Assembly: GCA_030706235.1 (NCBI GenBank)
Contig: JAUZOY010000004.1
Location: forward strand, 1 to 39,800
From: Bacteroidota bacterium
Lineage (GTDB): Bacteria > Bacteroidota > Bacteroidia > Bacteroidales > GWE2-29-8
Length of the DNA stretch: 39,800 nt
Direction: 5' to 3'
The position numbers and the translations under genes are program-made. The notes beneath the pieces were generated by a model that saw nothing but the letters and a program-made list of their open reading frames with translations, made no database searches and was not told the DNA's origin. This document shows positions 28,360 to 35,580 of this stretch, piece after piece (the first letter of the stretch is position 1; each line of letters begins with the position of its first letter).

Positions 28360-29052
28360 TTATTCATTGAATTTCTTATAAAATTCATCAATACTTCTGA
28401 AATAATGTGCATTTTCCTGTATCCAGTTTTTGTCTTTATTCCACCACTTAAACTCATTTAAAAAAGATATTATTTTTTCATCAAATCTTGATTTAATTAG
28501 TTTTGCCGGAATTCCTCCAACAATAGTATATGGCGAGACATCTTTGGTTACAATAGCTCCTGCTGCTATTATTGCACCATCACCGATTTTTATTCCATCA
28601 AAAATAATTACATTATTTCCTATCCAAACATCATTCCCAATTTCTACAACATATTTCTTTTCTTTATCTATATATTTATGTTCTTCAAAAATTGTTTCAT
28701 TTGTATACGTAAAACCTGCCTGTCTGTTTGTAGAAAAAAAAGCTGGATGAATTGAAACAAATTCACTTGCAGGATGCATCCCTATACATGTCCTGACATA
28801 ATCTCCAATAGCACAATAACGACCTATTTTGGTTTTTCTGATTATAGAATTATTTGATATATAAGAACCATAACCTAAGTAACTGTCTAAAATTTCAGTA
28901 TTGTTATTAATAGAATTTCCGCCTTCGAAGAAAGAACTATTATTAATTTTCGATTCCTTGCCTGCAAGTATACCATATTTTTTAATTATCTTTTTTAAGC
29001 GATATTTATCCCTAAAGGATTCCGGTACCAATGAGCGAAAAATTTTTAACAT
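28360..29052 (-). CDS. Hexapeptide-repeat acyltransferase (CatB/XAT-like)
   Basis: A 230-residue left-handed beta-helix protein. Hexapeptide repeats are visible at SYLGYGSYISNNSIIRKTKI and IGNDVWIGNNVIIFDGIKIG, then GDGAIIAAGAIVTKDVSPYT and IVGGIPAKLIKSRF. The GMHPASEFVSIHP loop supplies a His expected to act as the catalytic base in the xenobiotic/O-acetyltransferase group. Within this locus an O-acetyl (or other acyl) transfer to a polysaccharide sugar is more likely than antibiotic resistance. It starts 4 nt after the methyltransferase stop, so it is coupled to that gene. Confidence 0.87.
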   Translation of the reverse strand: MLKIFRSLVPESFRDKYRLKKIIKKYGILAGKESKINNSSFFEGGNSINNNTEILDSYLGYGSYISNNSIIRKTKIGRYCAIGDYVRTCIGMHPASEFVSIHPAFFSTNRQAGFTYTNETIFEEHKYIDKEKKYVVEIGNDVWIGNNVIIFDGIKIGDGAIIAAGAIVTKDVSPYTIVGGIPAKLIKSRFDEKIISFLNEFKWWNKDKNWIQENAHYFRSIDEFYKKFNE

Positions 29053-29056
29053 AAAA

Positions 29057-29986
29057 TTATTGTTTTTTTCCTTCCCCTTTTGTTGCTATAAATGAAAATG
29101 AACCGGTAGAATATAATATCCTGTATTTTTCACTTGACCGGTATGAATTTGAAAAGTATGATCCTAACTTCCACCATATTCTATGAAGTAAATAAAGTGG
29201 AAGTACCAATAAATGAGCAAGTGATCGTGATAACCTTGGAAAAAGGCCCATTATAGCCTGTGCTTTCAGAACTGACCATGTTGCACTTGGTGCAACTTTC
29301 TCTATTTCGAATCCACTGGAAGATAGAGAATTGAAAACCCCTAAATGAGAATGGTGGTAAAAACTATTCCCATGAAAAGGTTCCATAAATGCAACAGTTC
29401 CAATTAATTTGCCTTCAGGTTTCAGTACCCTGTAAACTTCTTTCATCATTATAAATGGATTTTGAATATGTTCTAATACCGCAATTGAAAGTATAAAATC
29501 AAAACTGTTATCTTTGAAAGGAAGTGCATGTCCATCTCCCAATATATATGCATCGGATGAATTATCATAATCTAATCCTACATATTCAAAACCGGCGTGT
29601 TCACATACTCCCTTGTGTACAGTAGTCCCACATCCAAGATCCAGCATAATGCATTCCTGCCCTTTTGCTTTTGGAAAATAACTTAATAGTTCATTATTCA
29701 GATGACTTGGCACTTTGAAGTTCGTATAATCTACCTCAGGAAAAGGATTTTTATTCAAAACTTTGAAATCGAAACCTTTTTCCGGTAGAAGATTTGTCCC
29801 AACCTCAAATTGCAGTTGAACAGTTTTCCCCCTTCTAAGTCGAAAATCAATCTGACCTTTATTTGATGTAGTATATTTATCCTGACATACTGTGCATATA
29901 GCCTGATTGTCTGCTATTTTAAGTGGATTTCCGCAATAAGGGCATGCCAGAATATCAATTATTTTTTTTGAAAGTTTAATCTCCAT
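29057..29986 (-). CDS. SAM-dependent methyltransferase with N-terminal zinc ribbon
   Basis: A 309-residue protein. The first 40 residues form a Trm112-like zinc ribbon (C15, C18, C31, C34, as CPYC and CTVC). A class I methyltransferase core follows: motif I MLDLGCGTT, the acidic motif VGLDYDNSS, then LPFKDNSFDFILSIAVLEHI and EVYRVLKPEGKLIG. A C-terminal hydrophobic stretch near 255-275 may touch the membrane. It is the first gene of the polysaccharide locus on this strand. The target, perhaps a sugar or lipid carrier intermediate, is unknown. Confidence 0.87.
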   Translation of the reverse strand: MEIKLSKKIIDILACPYCGNPLKIADNQAICTVCQDKYTTSNKGQIDFRLRRGKTVQLQFEVGTNLLPEKGFDFKVLNKNPFPEVDYTNFKVPSHLNNELLSYFPKAKGQECIMLDLGCGTTVHKGVCEHAGFEYVGLDYDNSSDAYILGDGHALPFKDNSFDFILSIAVLEHIQNPFIMMKEVYRVLKPEGKLIGTVAFMEPFHGNSFYHHSHLGVFNSLSSSGFEIEKVAPSATWSVLKAQAIMGLFPRLSRSLAHLLVLPLYLLHRIWWKLGSYFSNSYRSSEKYRILYSTGSFSFIATKGEGKKQ

Positions 29987-30089
29987 CTTTCTGCAATTTA
30001 ATTTAATCCGCTGATACTATTTGAATATTATATAATCTTATACAATAATAGTTTTAGCGTTTACAGCTATTATTTAGCATATAATTTTG

Positions 30090-30097
30090 CAAAGTTA
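30090..30097 (-). promoter_or_regulatory. Possible promoter of the polysaccharide locus
   Basis: TAACTTTG on the minus strand matches TAnnTTTG, 103 nt before the methyltransferase ATG at 29986. The rest of the 328-bp gap 29987-30314 is AT-rich and holds further chance-level matches on the plus strand (30125-30132, 30196-30203). No gene or RNA is seen in it. Confidence 0.35.
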
Positions 30098-30271
30098 TTG
30101 TTTATTTCCATAATAAATAAAATGTAAATTTGTTCGCTTTTTTTTAATCAGAATTTTTTTTAATGTCTGAATGGGAAATAAAGTCTAAATTATTTTAAAT
30201 TTGTATAAAGCAATATGTGAATCATAGAAAATATTTTCAAAAATTTGTAATTTTATCCCGAATAAAAATCG

Positions 30272-30279
30272 GACCTTTG
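30272..30279 (+). promoter_or_regulatory. Probable promoter of the stomatin-like gene
   Basis: GACCTTTG differs from TAnnTTTG at one position. TTTG at 30244-30247 lies 24 bases upstream, a little more than usual. It is 35 nt before the ATG at 30315. Confidence 0.35.
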
Positions 30280-30314
30280 CAGTATAAAATAATTAAAAAT
30301 TAAAATTTAAAGAA

Positions 30315-31193
30315 ATGAATTCTATTATTACATTAGCTATTGTTATAGTTGTTATTTTTTTTATCGGTATTAAGATCATCAGACCAACTGAAAGAGGTTT
30401 GGTCGAAAGATTAGGAAAGTATCATCGTTTTGCTAACCCTGGTTTTCACTGGATAATGCCTGTAATTGAAAAAATGTACAGGGTAAATATAACCGAACAA
30501 ATGGTAAATGCAGAATCACAGGAGATAATAACAAATGATAATCTGAATGCAAGTGTAGATGCTCAGGTTTATTTTAAAGTTAAACCTGATGAAGAAAGCG
30601 TCAAATGTTCAATTTATAATGTCAATAACTATAAATGGCAGATTGTTAATCTTGCAAGAACTACTTTAAGAAATATAATCGGAACTCTTACTTTAAAGTC
30701 TGCAAATAGTGAAAGAGGTAAAATAAATGCTGAATTACACAAAACTCTTTTAATGGAGACACAAAACTGGGGTATTGAAATTGTACGCACTGAACTCAAG
30801 GAAATAGATCCGCCTAAAGATGTTCAGGAAACAATGAATAAGGTTGTAAAGGCCGAGAATGAAAAAATTGCTGCTATTGACTTTGCTTCTGCCCGCGAAA
30901 CAGTCGCTGATGGTGAAAAACGTGCAAAAATTAAAGAAGCTGAAGGTGTTAAACAAGCAACAATTCTTCATGCAGAAGGTGAAGCTGAAGCCATCAAGCT
31001 AGTAAATGAAGCAGCTGAAAAATACTTTATAGGTAATGCGCAAATATTGAGAAAATTAGAAGCTTTAGAAAAATCTCTTGCGAACAATTCTAAAGTTGTA
31101 ATTCCATCAGGATCTGAACTGGTTAATATTATTGGTGAGATGGCAGGTGCCGTTCCAATAAATGTTAAACCTAAAAACCAGGATAATAAATAA
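30315..31193 (+). CDS. SPFH domain / stomatin-like (slipin) membrane protein
   Basis: A 292-residue protein with one N-terminal membrane segment (about 3-20), then the band 7 domain: IIRPTERGLVERLGKYHR (about 24-41), PGFHWIMPVIEKMYRVN, NLNASVDAQVYFKVKP. The C-terminal half is a charged coiled coil rich in Ala/Glu/Lys (about 175-245), ending with VIPSGSELVNIIGEM. This is the QmcA/slipin type of SPFH protein, which forms cage-like oligomers in membrane microdomains. The usual partner, a NfeD-family protein, is not adjacent here. Single-gene unit with its own terminator. Confidence 0.92.
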   Translation: MNSIITLAIVIVVIFFIGIKIIRPTERGLVERLGKYHRFANPGFHWIMPVIEKMYRVNITEQMVNAESQEIITNDNLNASVDAQVYFKVKPDEESVKCSIYNVNNYKWQIVNLARTTLRNIIGTLTLKSANSERGKINAELHKTLLMETQNWGIEIVRTELKEIDPPKDVQETMNKVVKAENEKIAAIDFASARETVADGEKRAKIKEAEGVKQATILHAEGEAEAIKLVNEAAEKYFIGNAQILRKLEALEKSLANNSKVVIPSGSELVNIIGEMAGAVPINVKPKNQDNK

Positions 31194-31201
31194 AGTTTAA
31201 A

Positions 31202-31224
31202 GCCTCTCTTCGGAGAGGCGTTTT
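31202..31224. terminator. Terminator with UUCG tetraloop, stomatin gene
   Basis: GCCTCTC (31202-31208) pairs perfectly with GAGAGGC (31213-31219) around TTCG, giving a C(UUCG)G tetraloop. GTTTT follows on the plus strand. It sits between the convergent stops at 31193 and 31223, so it may serve both genes. Confidence 0.85.
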
Positions 31225-32647
31225 ACCTTATTAATTCCACAAACCCTTTTAAAATATACGTTCTGTTATTAAAGCCGGTATATTCTAATATCCAGAAATA
31301 AACGCCTTCCGGACAGTATGTTTCGTTATATTTTCCGTTCCAGCCATCTTTCAAAAAATCCGTTTTAAATATTAATTTTCCCCAGCGATTATATATTGAT
31401 AATTTGCTGTTTTTTGTTTCATTCATAATTATTGGAACAAAAATTTCATTCTTGTCATCATTCCCCGGAGTAAAAACATTGGGCATTTCTATTTCAGGAT
31501 CGCAAACTTTTAATAATACTTTTATACTGTCGGTTACGGAACACTTATTAAAATTCACAGTCACTTTATAGATACCTTCATTAGTGATTTTTTTTACAGG
31601 ATCAGTCGTTTTGTCATTCCAAATGCAGGTACTTCCGTCAAATATGGTATTTATTATTAAAGAATCTCCAATACATATACTTGTATCGTTGCCTATTTTG
31701 ACATCATATGATTTTACATTGACCTTGAACCATGTAGTGTCATTTTCTCCGAATGCAATATAAGTTTTAGATTCATATGGATTCGCTCTTATAGATTTGT
31801 CTTTTGATATAATTTTATCCGGTTGCAGGCTATCAGCCCATCCGATAAATTTATCATTACCGGTAACAAACAATGTGTCTTCTTCTCCTTTGCATATATC
31901 ATTTTTACCTGATATTTTTAAAAATGATTTTATCTGATATAATTCTATTTTGTCAATAAAATAATTGGCAGACATGTGACCCTTATTATTAGAACCGATA
32001 AAATCAGTGAGTAAATCATCCCGAAAATTTCCTATAGTTATATATTCATAATTATCAATTGGAATAAAATAAAATGTAAACTTCTTCCAATAATTCAGAT
32101 AATTGTCAATATGAAAATCTATCTGAGGGTTTAATATTATAGGCTCTGTTGTTAATTGTTTTAATGAATTCATGGAAAAGTTAATCCCAATGTTTGTGAT
32201 TCCGCTGTCATTCCCAATTTTTCTACCATTAGTAAGATAAAATGAAATCTGATATAAATTTCCTTTAGTTAATGATTTTGATAATTTTGTTGATAAATAT
32301 TCCCTGTAATTTGAATCATTTTTATATACTACCAAATATGTTGCAAATCTTGCCTGTCCTTCTCCGGAAAAAGGGGACAATGTACCAAATTCCGGAATGT
32401 TCATATATCCTTTTGTATTAAGGTAATCAGGTGATGCATATTTCCCTGAGCTCGAATAGTGACCGTTAACATTTGACCAACCAACTGCAAAATTCAATTC
32501 GCCTGCATCGTTCGGTAATTGTAAATATTCTTCGAAATCCCCGTTTGATACAAAATTCTGTGCTTCTGAATTGAATGTTGTAAATACAATAGAAATTACA
32601 GGTAGTAAAATTAAGCTTAAAACCTTAATGATAATGTTTTTTGCCAT
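31223..32647 (-). CDS. Secreted protein with type B T9SS (gliding-motility-type) C-terminal domain
   Basis: A 474-residue protein with a signal peptide (about 1-29, ending NSEA). A beta-sandwich N-domain begins NFVSNGDFEEY (31-41), the start often seen in Bacteroidota surface proteins with a carbohydrate-binding-like fold. Two short Ig-like modules follow (about 243-312 and 313-381), each with a DxxIC.G.. motif: NDICKGEEDTL and DTSICIGDSL. The C-terminus (about 387-474) is a type B sorting domain: MPNVFTPGNDDKNEIF, SKLSIYNRWGKLIF and CPEGVYFWILEY. It is exported by Sec, then by T9SS. The role is unknown. Confidence 0.88.
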   Translation of the reverse strand: MAKNIIIKVLSLILLPVISIVFTTFNSEAQNFVSNGDFEEYLQLPNDAGELNFAVGWSNVNGHYSSSGKYASPDYLNTKGYMNIPEFGTLSPFSGEGQARFATYLVVYKNDSNYREYLSTKLSKSLTKGNLYQISFYLTNGRKIGNDSGITNIGINFSMNSLKQLTTEPIILNPQIDFHIDNYLNYWKKFTFYFIPIDNYEYITIGNFRDDLLTDFIGSNNKGHMSANYFIDKIELYQIKSFLKISGKNDICKGEEDTLFVTGNDKFIGWADSLQPDKIISKDKSIRANPYESKTYIAFGENDTTWFKVNVKSYDVKIGNDTSICIGDSLIINTIFDGSTCIWNDKTTDPVKKITNEGIYKVTVNFNKCSVTDSIKVLLKVCDPEIEMPNVFTPGNDDKNEIFVPIIMNETKNSKLSIYNRWGKLIFKTDFLKDGWNGKYNETYCPEGVYFWILEYTGFNNRTYILKGFVELIR

Positions 32648-32690
32648 GTTTTTTTGACATTTAACATTAACTTTTTGAAAAAAAACTATG

Positions 32691-32698
32691 CAAATCTA
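32691..32698 (-). promoter_or_regulatory. -7 promoter element of the 474-residue T9SS protein gene
   Basis: TAGATTTG on the minus strand matches TAnnTTTG, 43 nt before the ATG at 32647. No exact -33 box is seen. Confidence 0.45.
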
Positions 32699-32763
32699 AA
32701 AAAAGTATTGCTAATTCATTTTAATTTTTATAAAAAATAGATGTATTTGTAGAAAAATTATTA

Positions 32764-32793
32764 AAAAAGCATTGCAAATTTGCAATGCTTTTT
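32764..32793. terminator. Perfect 30-nt palindromic terminator
   Basis: The stretch is fully self-complementary, built on AGCATTGC and GCAATGCT with A and T runs on the outside. It can act on both strands. It lies 54 nt downstream of the minus-strand 146-residue gene and upstream of the 474-residue gene's promoter. Confidence 0.85.
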
Positions 32794-32847
32794 GTAAAAT
32801 ATATTGAAGAATTAATTCTGTGATTAAAATAACGATAACTATAGCAA

Positions 32848-33288
32848 TTAAAAGATCAACTGTTTGACTTTATTTTCATATCCGTAATTGATTCTAAGTA
32901 TTCTTTTCCACATATTTATTAATTTTCTTCGGTTACGTGTGTCAACGAAGAAAACATATAATGCTTTAGATGCATCAGTAATGCTAAGGTTAAAATCTTT
33001 AATGGTAATTTGTTCAAATGGTTTATTTCTGCTTTCAATATCAAGGTCTGAATCAGTCAGGTGCAGAATCTTGGATTCGCTATTAATCCTTTCGTTATTT
33101 TTATTTTCCATCTTAGTATCTTTTAATAGTTTTTCCTTTTGGGTTTCATACATAAGACACACTTTTTCTAATTGGTTGCCGTTTTTTTTTAGGATTTTTT
33201 TTAGATTATTTCTTAAAAAATAAATCTTATTGATTATCAGATTTGAATAATAACGCATGTGTATTTTTTTTATTTTATACTTATTCAT
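32848..33288 (-). CDS. Unrecognised small basic protein
   Basis: I do not recognise this 146-residue protein. It is Lys/Asn-rich and strongly basic in the first 60 residues, has a polar middle, and ends with a more ordered segment (about 92-146) that contains ITIKDFNLSITDASKALYVF and RNRRKLINMWKRILRINYGY. The C-terminal helix with clustered Arg/Lys could bind nucleic acid, but no known motif is clear. There is no signal peptide or membrane segment. Internal ATGs at 33153 and 33111 would give shorter products that keep the conserved-looking end; the longest start is not certain. A strong terminator follows it, which supports a transcribed gene. It is divergent from the S46 peptidase gene with 56 nt between. 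Confidence 0.5.
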   Translation of the reverse strand: MNKYKIKKIHMRYYSNLIINKIYFLRNNLKKILKKNGNQLEKVCLMYETQKEKLLKDTKMENKNNERINSESKILHLTDSDLDIESRNKPFEQITIKDFNLSITDASKALYVFFVDTRNRRKLINMWKRILRINYGYENKVKQLIF

Positions 33289-33303
33289 TAAATAAAAATT
33301 CCG

Positions 33304-33311
33304 TAGGTTTG
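33304..33311 (+). promoter_or_regulatory. -7 promoter element of the S46 peptidase gene
   Basis: TAGGTTTG matches TAnnTTTG, 33 nt before the ATG at 33345. It lies downstream of an in-frame TTG at 33243, which argues against that longer start. Confidence 0.5.
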
Positions 33312-33344
33312 AACCCCAATATTTACAAATTTTTAATTAAAGTA

Positions 33345-35507
33345 ATGAAAAACAAAAAGTTATTAAGTTTATTATTTTTTATGATCATTTTTTCATGGTC
33401 TTTTATTCTCAAAGCAGATGAAGGGATGTGGTTGCCTATGTTTATCGATAGATTAAATTATGTCGATATGCAAAAGGAAGGGTTACATCTTACAGCTGAT
33501 GAAATATATAGTATCAATCATTCCAGTTTAAAAGATGCCATAATTTCTATGGGCGGTTGTACCGGTTCAATTATTTCTAAAGAGGGTTTAATGATAACCA
33601 ATCATCATTGTGGATATGGATATGTGCAATCTCATAGTAGTGTGGAACATGATTATCTTAAAAATGGCTTTTGGGCCAAAACCAAAGCAGACGAACTTCC
33701 CAATGAAGGAATGTATGTGAAATTTCTTGTAAGAATGGAGGATGTATCTAAAAGAATTCTTTCGTCTCTTAATGATAATATGACAGAAAAAGAAAGAAAT
33801 GCTAAAATAGAAGAAATTTCAAATGTTATTAAAAAAGAAGCAACTGATGGAACTGTATATGATGCTTCAGTAAAGAGTTTTTTTGATGGAAATGAATTTT
33901 ATCTGTTTGTATATGAAACTTATAATGATGTAAGGCTTGTTGGAGTTCCTCCTGAATCAATAGGGAAATATGGAGGAGATACTGACAACTGGATGTGGCC
34001 TCGTCATACAGGTGATTTTTGTGTTTTCAGAGTTTATGCTTCTCCTGACGGTAAACCTGCAAGTTATTCAAAAGATAATGTTCCTTTAAAACCCAAACGA
34101 TATCTTCCGATTTCAATTAAAGGAGTTAAGAAAGGTGATTATGCCATGATTTTTGGATATCCCGGAACTACTGACAGATTTTTAACTTCTTATGGCGTAA
34201 ATCTTGCTCTTGAACAAACTGATCCAGCAGTTGTTAAGGTCAGAACGAAGAAACTGGGAATAATGAAAGAATTTATGGATAAAGACACTAAAGTAAGAAT
34301 TCAGTATGCTTCAAAATACGCCGGATCATCTAATTATTGGAAATTCTTTATTGGACAGATTAAAGGATTAAAACGATTGAAAGTCTATGATAAAAAGATT
34401 GGTATAGAAAATGATTTTCAAAGTTGGTTTTCTTCTGATAATATAAGAAAAGAAAAATATGGTAATGTTATGAATGATATTAAAGATGCTTATTCTGTCA
34501 TCTCAAAATATAATCTGGCTAAATATTATTTCCTCGAATCCATTGCAAGAGGTGCTGAAATTATTTCATTTGCTAACAGATTTAAAACTCTTAATGATTG
34601 TCTTAAGGAAGCAAAACCAGACAATGAAAAAATTTCAAAAGAAATTCAGAAGTTAAAATCCGAATCGGAAAGGTATTTTAAGGATTATAATATGCCTACA
34701 GATAAAAAATTATTATCTGAATTGTTTAAAATGTATTCTGAAAATGTACCTGTTGAACAACAAGCATCTGTATTTGCAGATATAAAGAAAAAGTATGATC
34801 TTGATTTTGATAAGTTTGCAGATGATATATTCAAAAAATCAATATTTACATCAAGTGAAAAAGTAAATGAATTTCTTAAAAACCCTAAAGAAAAGACACT
34901 ATCAAAAGATCCTGCCTTTCAAACAATGAATTCTGTTTATGAGTCTTATCAGAAAACGAATGAATTGATGACTGATGCAAATGCAAAACTTGCTAAAGGA
35001 AACAGACTTTTTGTTGCCGGCATCAGAGAAATGAATAAGGATAAAAAATTTGCTCCTAATGCTAATTCAACTATGAGAGTAACATATGGTACTGTTAAAG
35101 ATTATACAGCTGCAGATGCAGTGCACTATGACTATTTTACTACTATGACAGGTGTTATGGAAAAAGAAGACTCAACAAATGAAGATTTTGTTTTACCTGC
35201 CAGATTAAGAGACTTATATCTTCAGAAAGATTATGGAAGATGGGGCCAAAATGGTGATTTGAGAGTCAATTTCCTTACCAACAATGATATTACAGGCGGA
35301 AATTCCGGTAGCCCTGTAATCAATGGCGATGGTCAACTCATTGGCCTCGCATTCGATGGTAACTGGGAAGCTATGAGCGGAAATATTGCATTTGAACCTG
35401 AATTACAAAGAACTATTAACTGTGATATACGTTACGTTCTTTTTATTGTTGATAAATATGCAGGTGCAACTAATATTATTAATGAACTTACACTTGTAGA
35501 TAAATAG
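33345..35507 (+). CDS. S46 family dipeptidyl-peptidase (DPP7-like)
   Basis: A periplasmic serine exopeptidase that removes dipeptides from peptide N-termini. The 720-residue protein has a signal peptide (MKNKKLLSLLFFMIIFSWSF, about 1-24). The catalytic triad is complete: H88 in TNHHCGYG, D224 in PRHTGDFCVF and S654 in TGGNSGSPV. GDTDNWMWPRH before the Asp is a family signature. The residue 18 after the catalytic Ser is Gly (G672, FDGNWE); DPP11 enzymes have Arg there (DRNWE) for Asp/Glu at P1, so DPP7-like hydrophobic preference is predicted. The frame is open upstream to a TTG at 33243, but the ATG at 33345 starts the signal peptide and follows a promoter. It has no T9SS tail. Confidence 0.95.
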   Translation: MKNKKLLSLLFFMIIFSWSFILKADEGMWLPMFIDRLNYVDMQKEGLHLTADEIYSINHSSLKDAIISMGGCTGSIISKEGLMITNHHCGYGYVQSHSSVEHDYLKNGFWAKTKADELPNEGMYVKFLVRMEDVSKRILSSLNDNMTEKERNAKIEEISNVIKKEATDGTVYDASVKSFFDGNEFYLFVYETYNDVRLVGVPPESIGKYGGDTDNWMWPRHTGDFCVFRVYASPDGKPASYSKDNVPLKPKRYLPISIKGVKKGDYAMIFGYPGTTDRFLTSYGVNLALEQTDPAVVKVRTKKLGIMKEFMDKDTKVRIQYASKYAGSSNYWKFFIGQIKGLKRLKVYDKKIGIENDFQSWFSSDNIRKEKYGNVMNDIKDAYSVISKYNLAKYYFLESIARGAEIISFANRFKTLNDCLKEAKPDNEKISKEIQKLKSESERYFKDYNMPTDKKLLSELFKMYSENVPVEQQASVFADIKKKYDLDFDKFADDIFKKSIFTSSEKVNEFLKNPKEKTLSKDPAFQTMNSVYESYQKTNELMTDANAKLAKGNRLFVAGIREMNKDKKFAPNANSTMRVTYGTVKDYTAADAVHYDYFTTMTGVMEKEDSTNEDFVLPARLRDLYLQKDYGRWGQNGDLRVNFLTNNDITGGNSGSPVINGDGQLIGLAFDGNWEAMSGNIAFEPELQRTINCDIRYVLFIVDKYAGATNIINELTLVDK

Positions 35508-35526
35508 TAATATAATTTATATCATG

Positions 35527-35564
35527 AAAAAAGGTTCCAATTTTTTTTAATTGGAACCTTTTTT
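35527..35564. terminator. Bidirectional terminator between the S46 peptidase gene and gltX
   Basis: Perfect 16-bp arms at 35527-35542 and 35549-35564 surround a TTTTTT loop, with core AAGGTTCCAATT and AATTGGAACCTT. T-runs occur on both sides. It sits between convergent stops at 35507 and 35581. Confidence 0.93.
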
Positions 35565-35580
35565 TATGAATGTTTGATTA

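Noticed and set aside
28360-29052. Antibiotic resistance acetyltransferase
   Set aside because: The hexapeptide fold is shared with CatB/Vat enzymes, but the setting inside a polysaccharide locus makes sugar acylation more likely.
33243-33344. Longer N-terminus for the S46 peptidase from TTG 33243
   Set aside because: The signal peptide starts at ATG 33345, and the promoter box at 33304-33311 lies downstream of the TTG.
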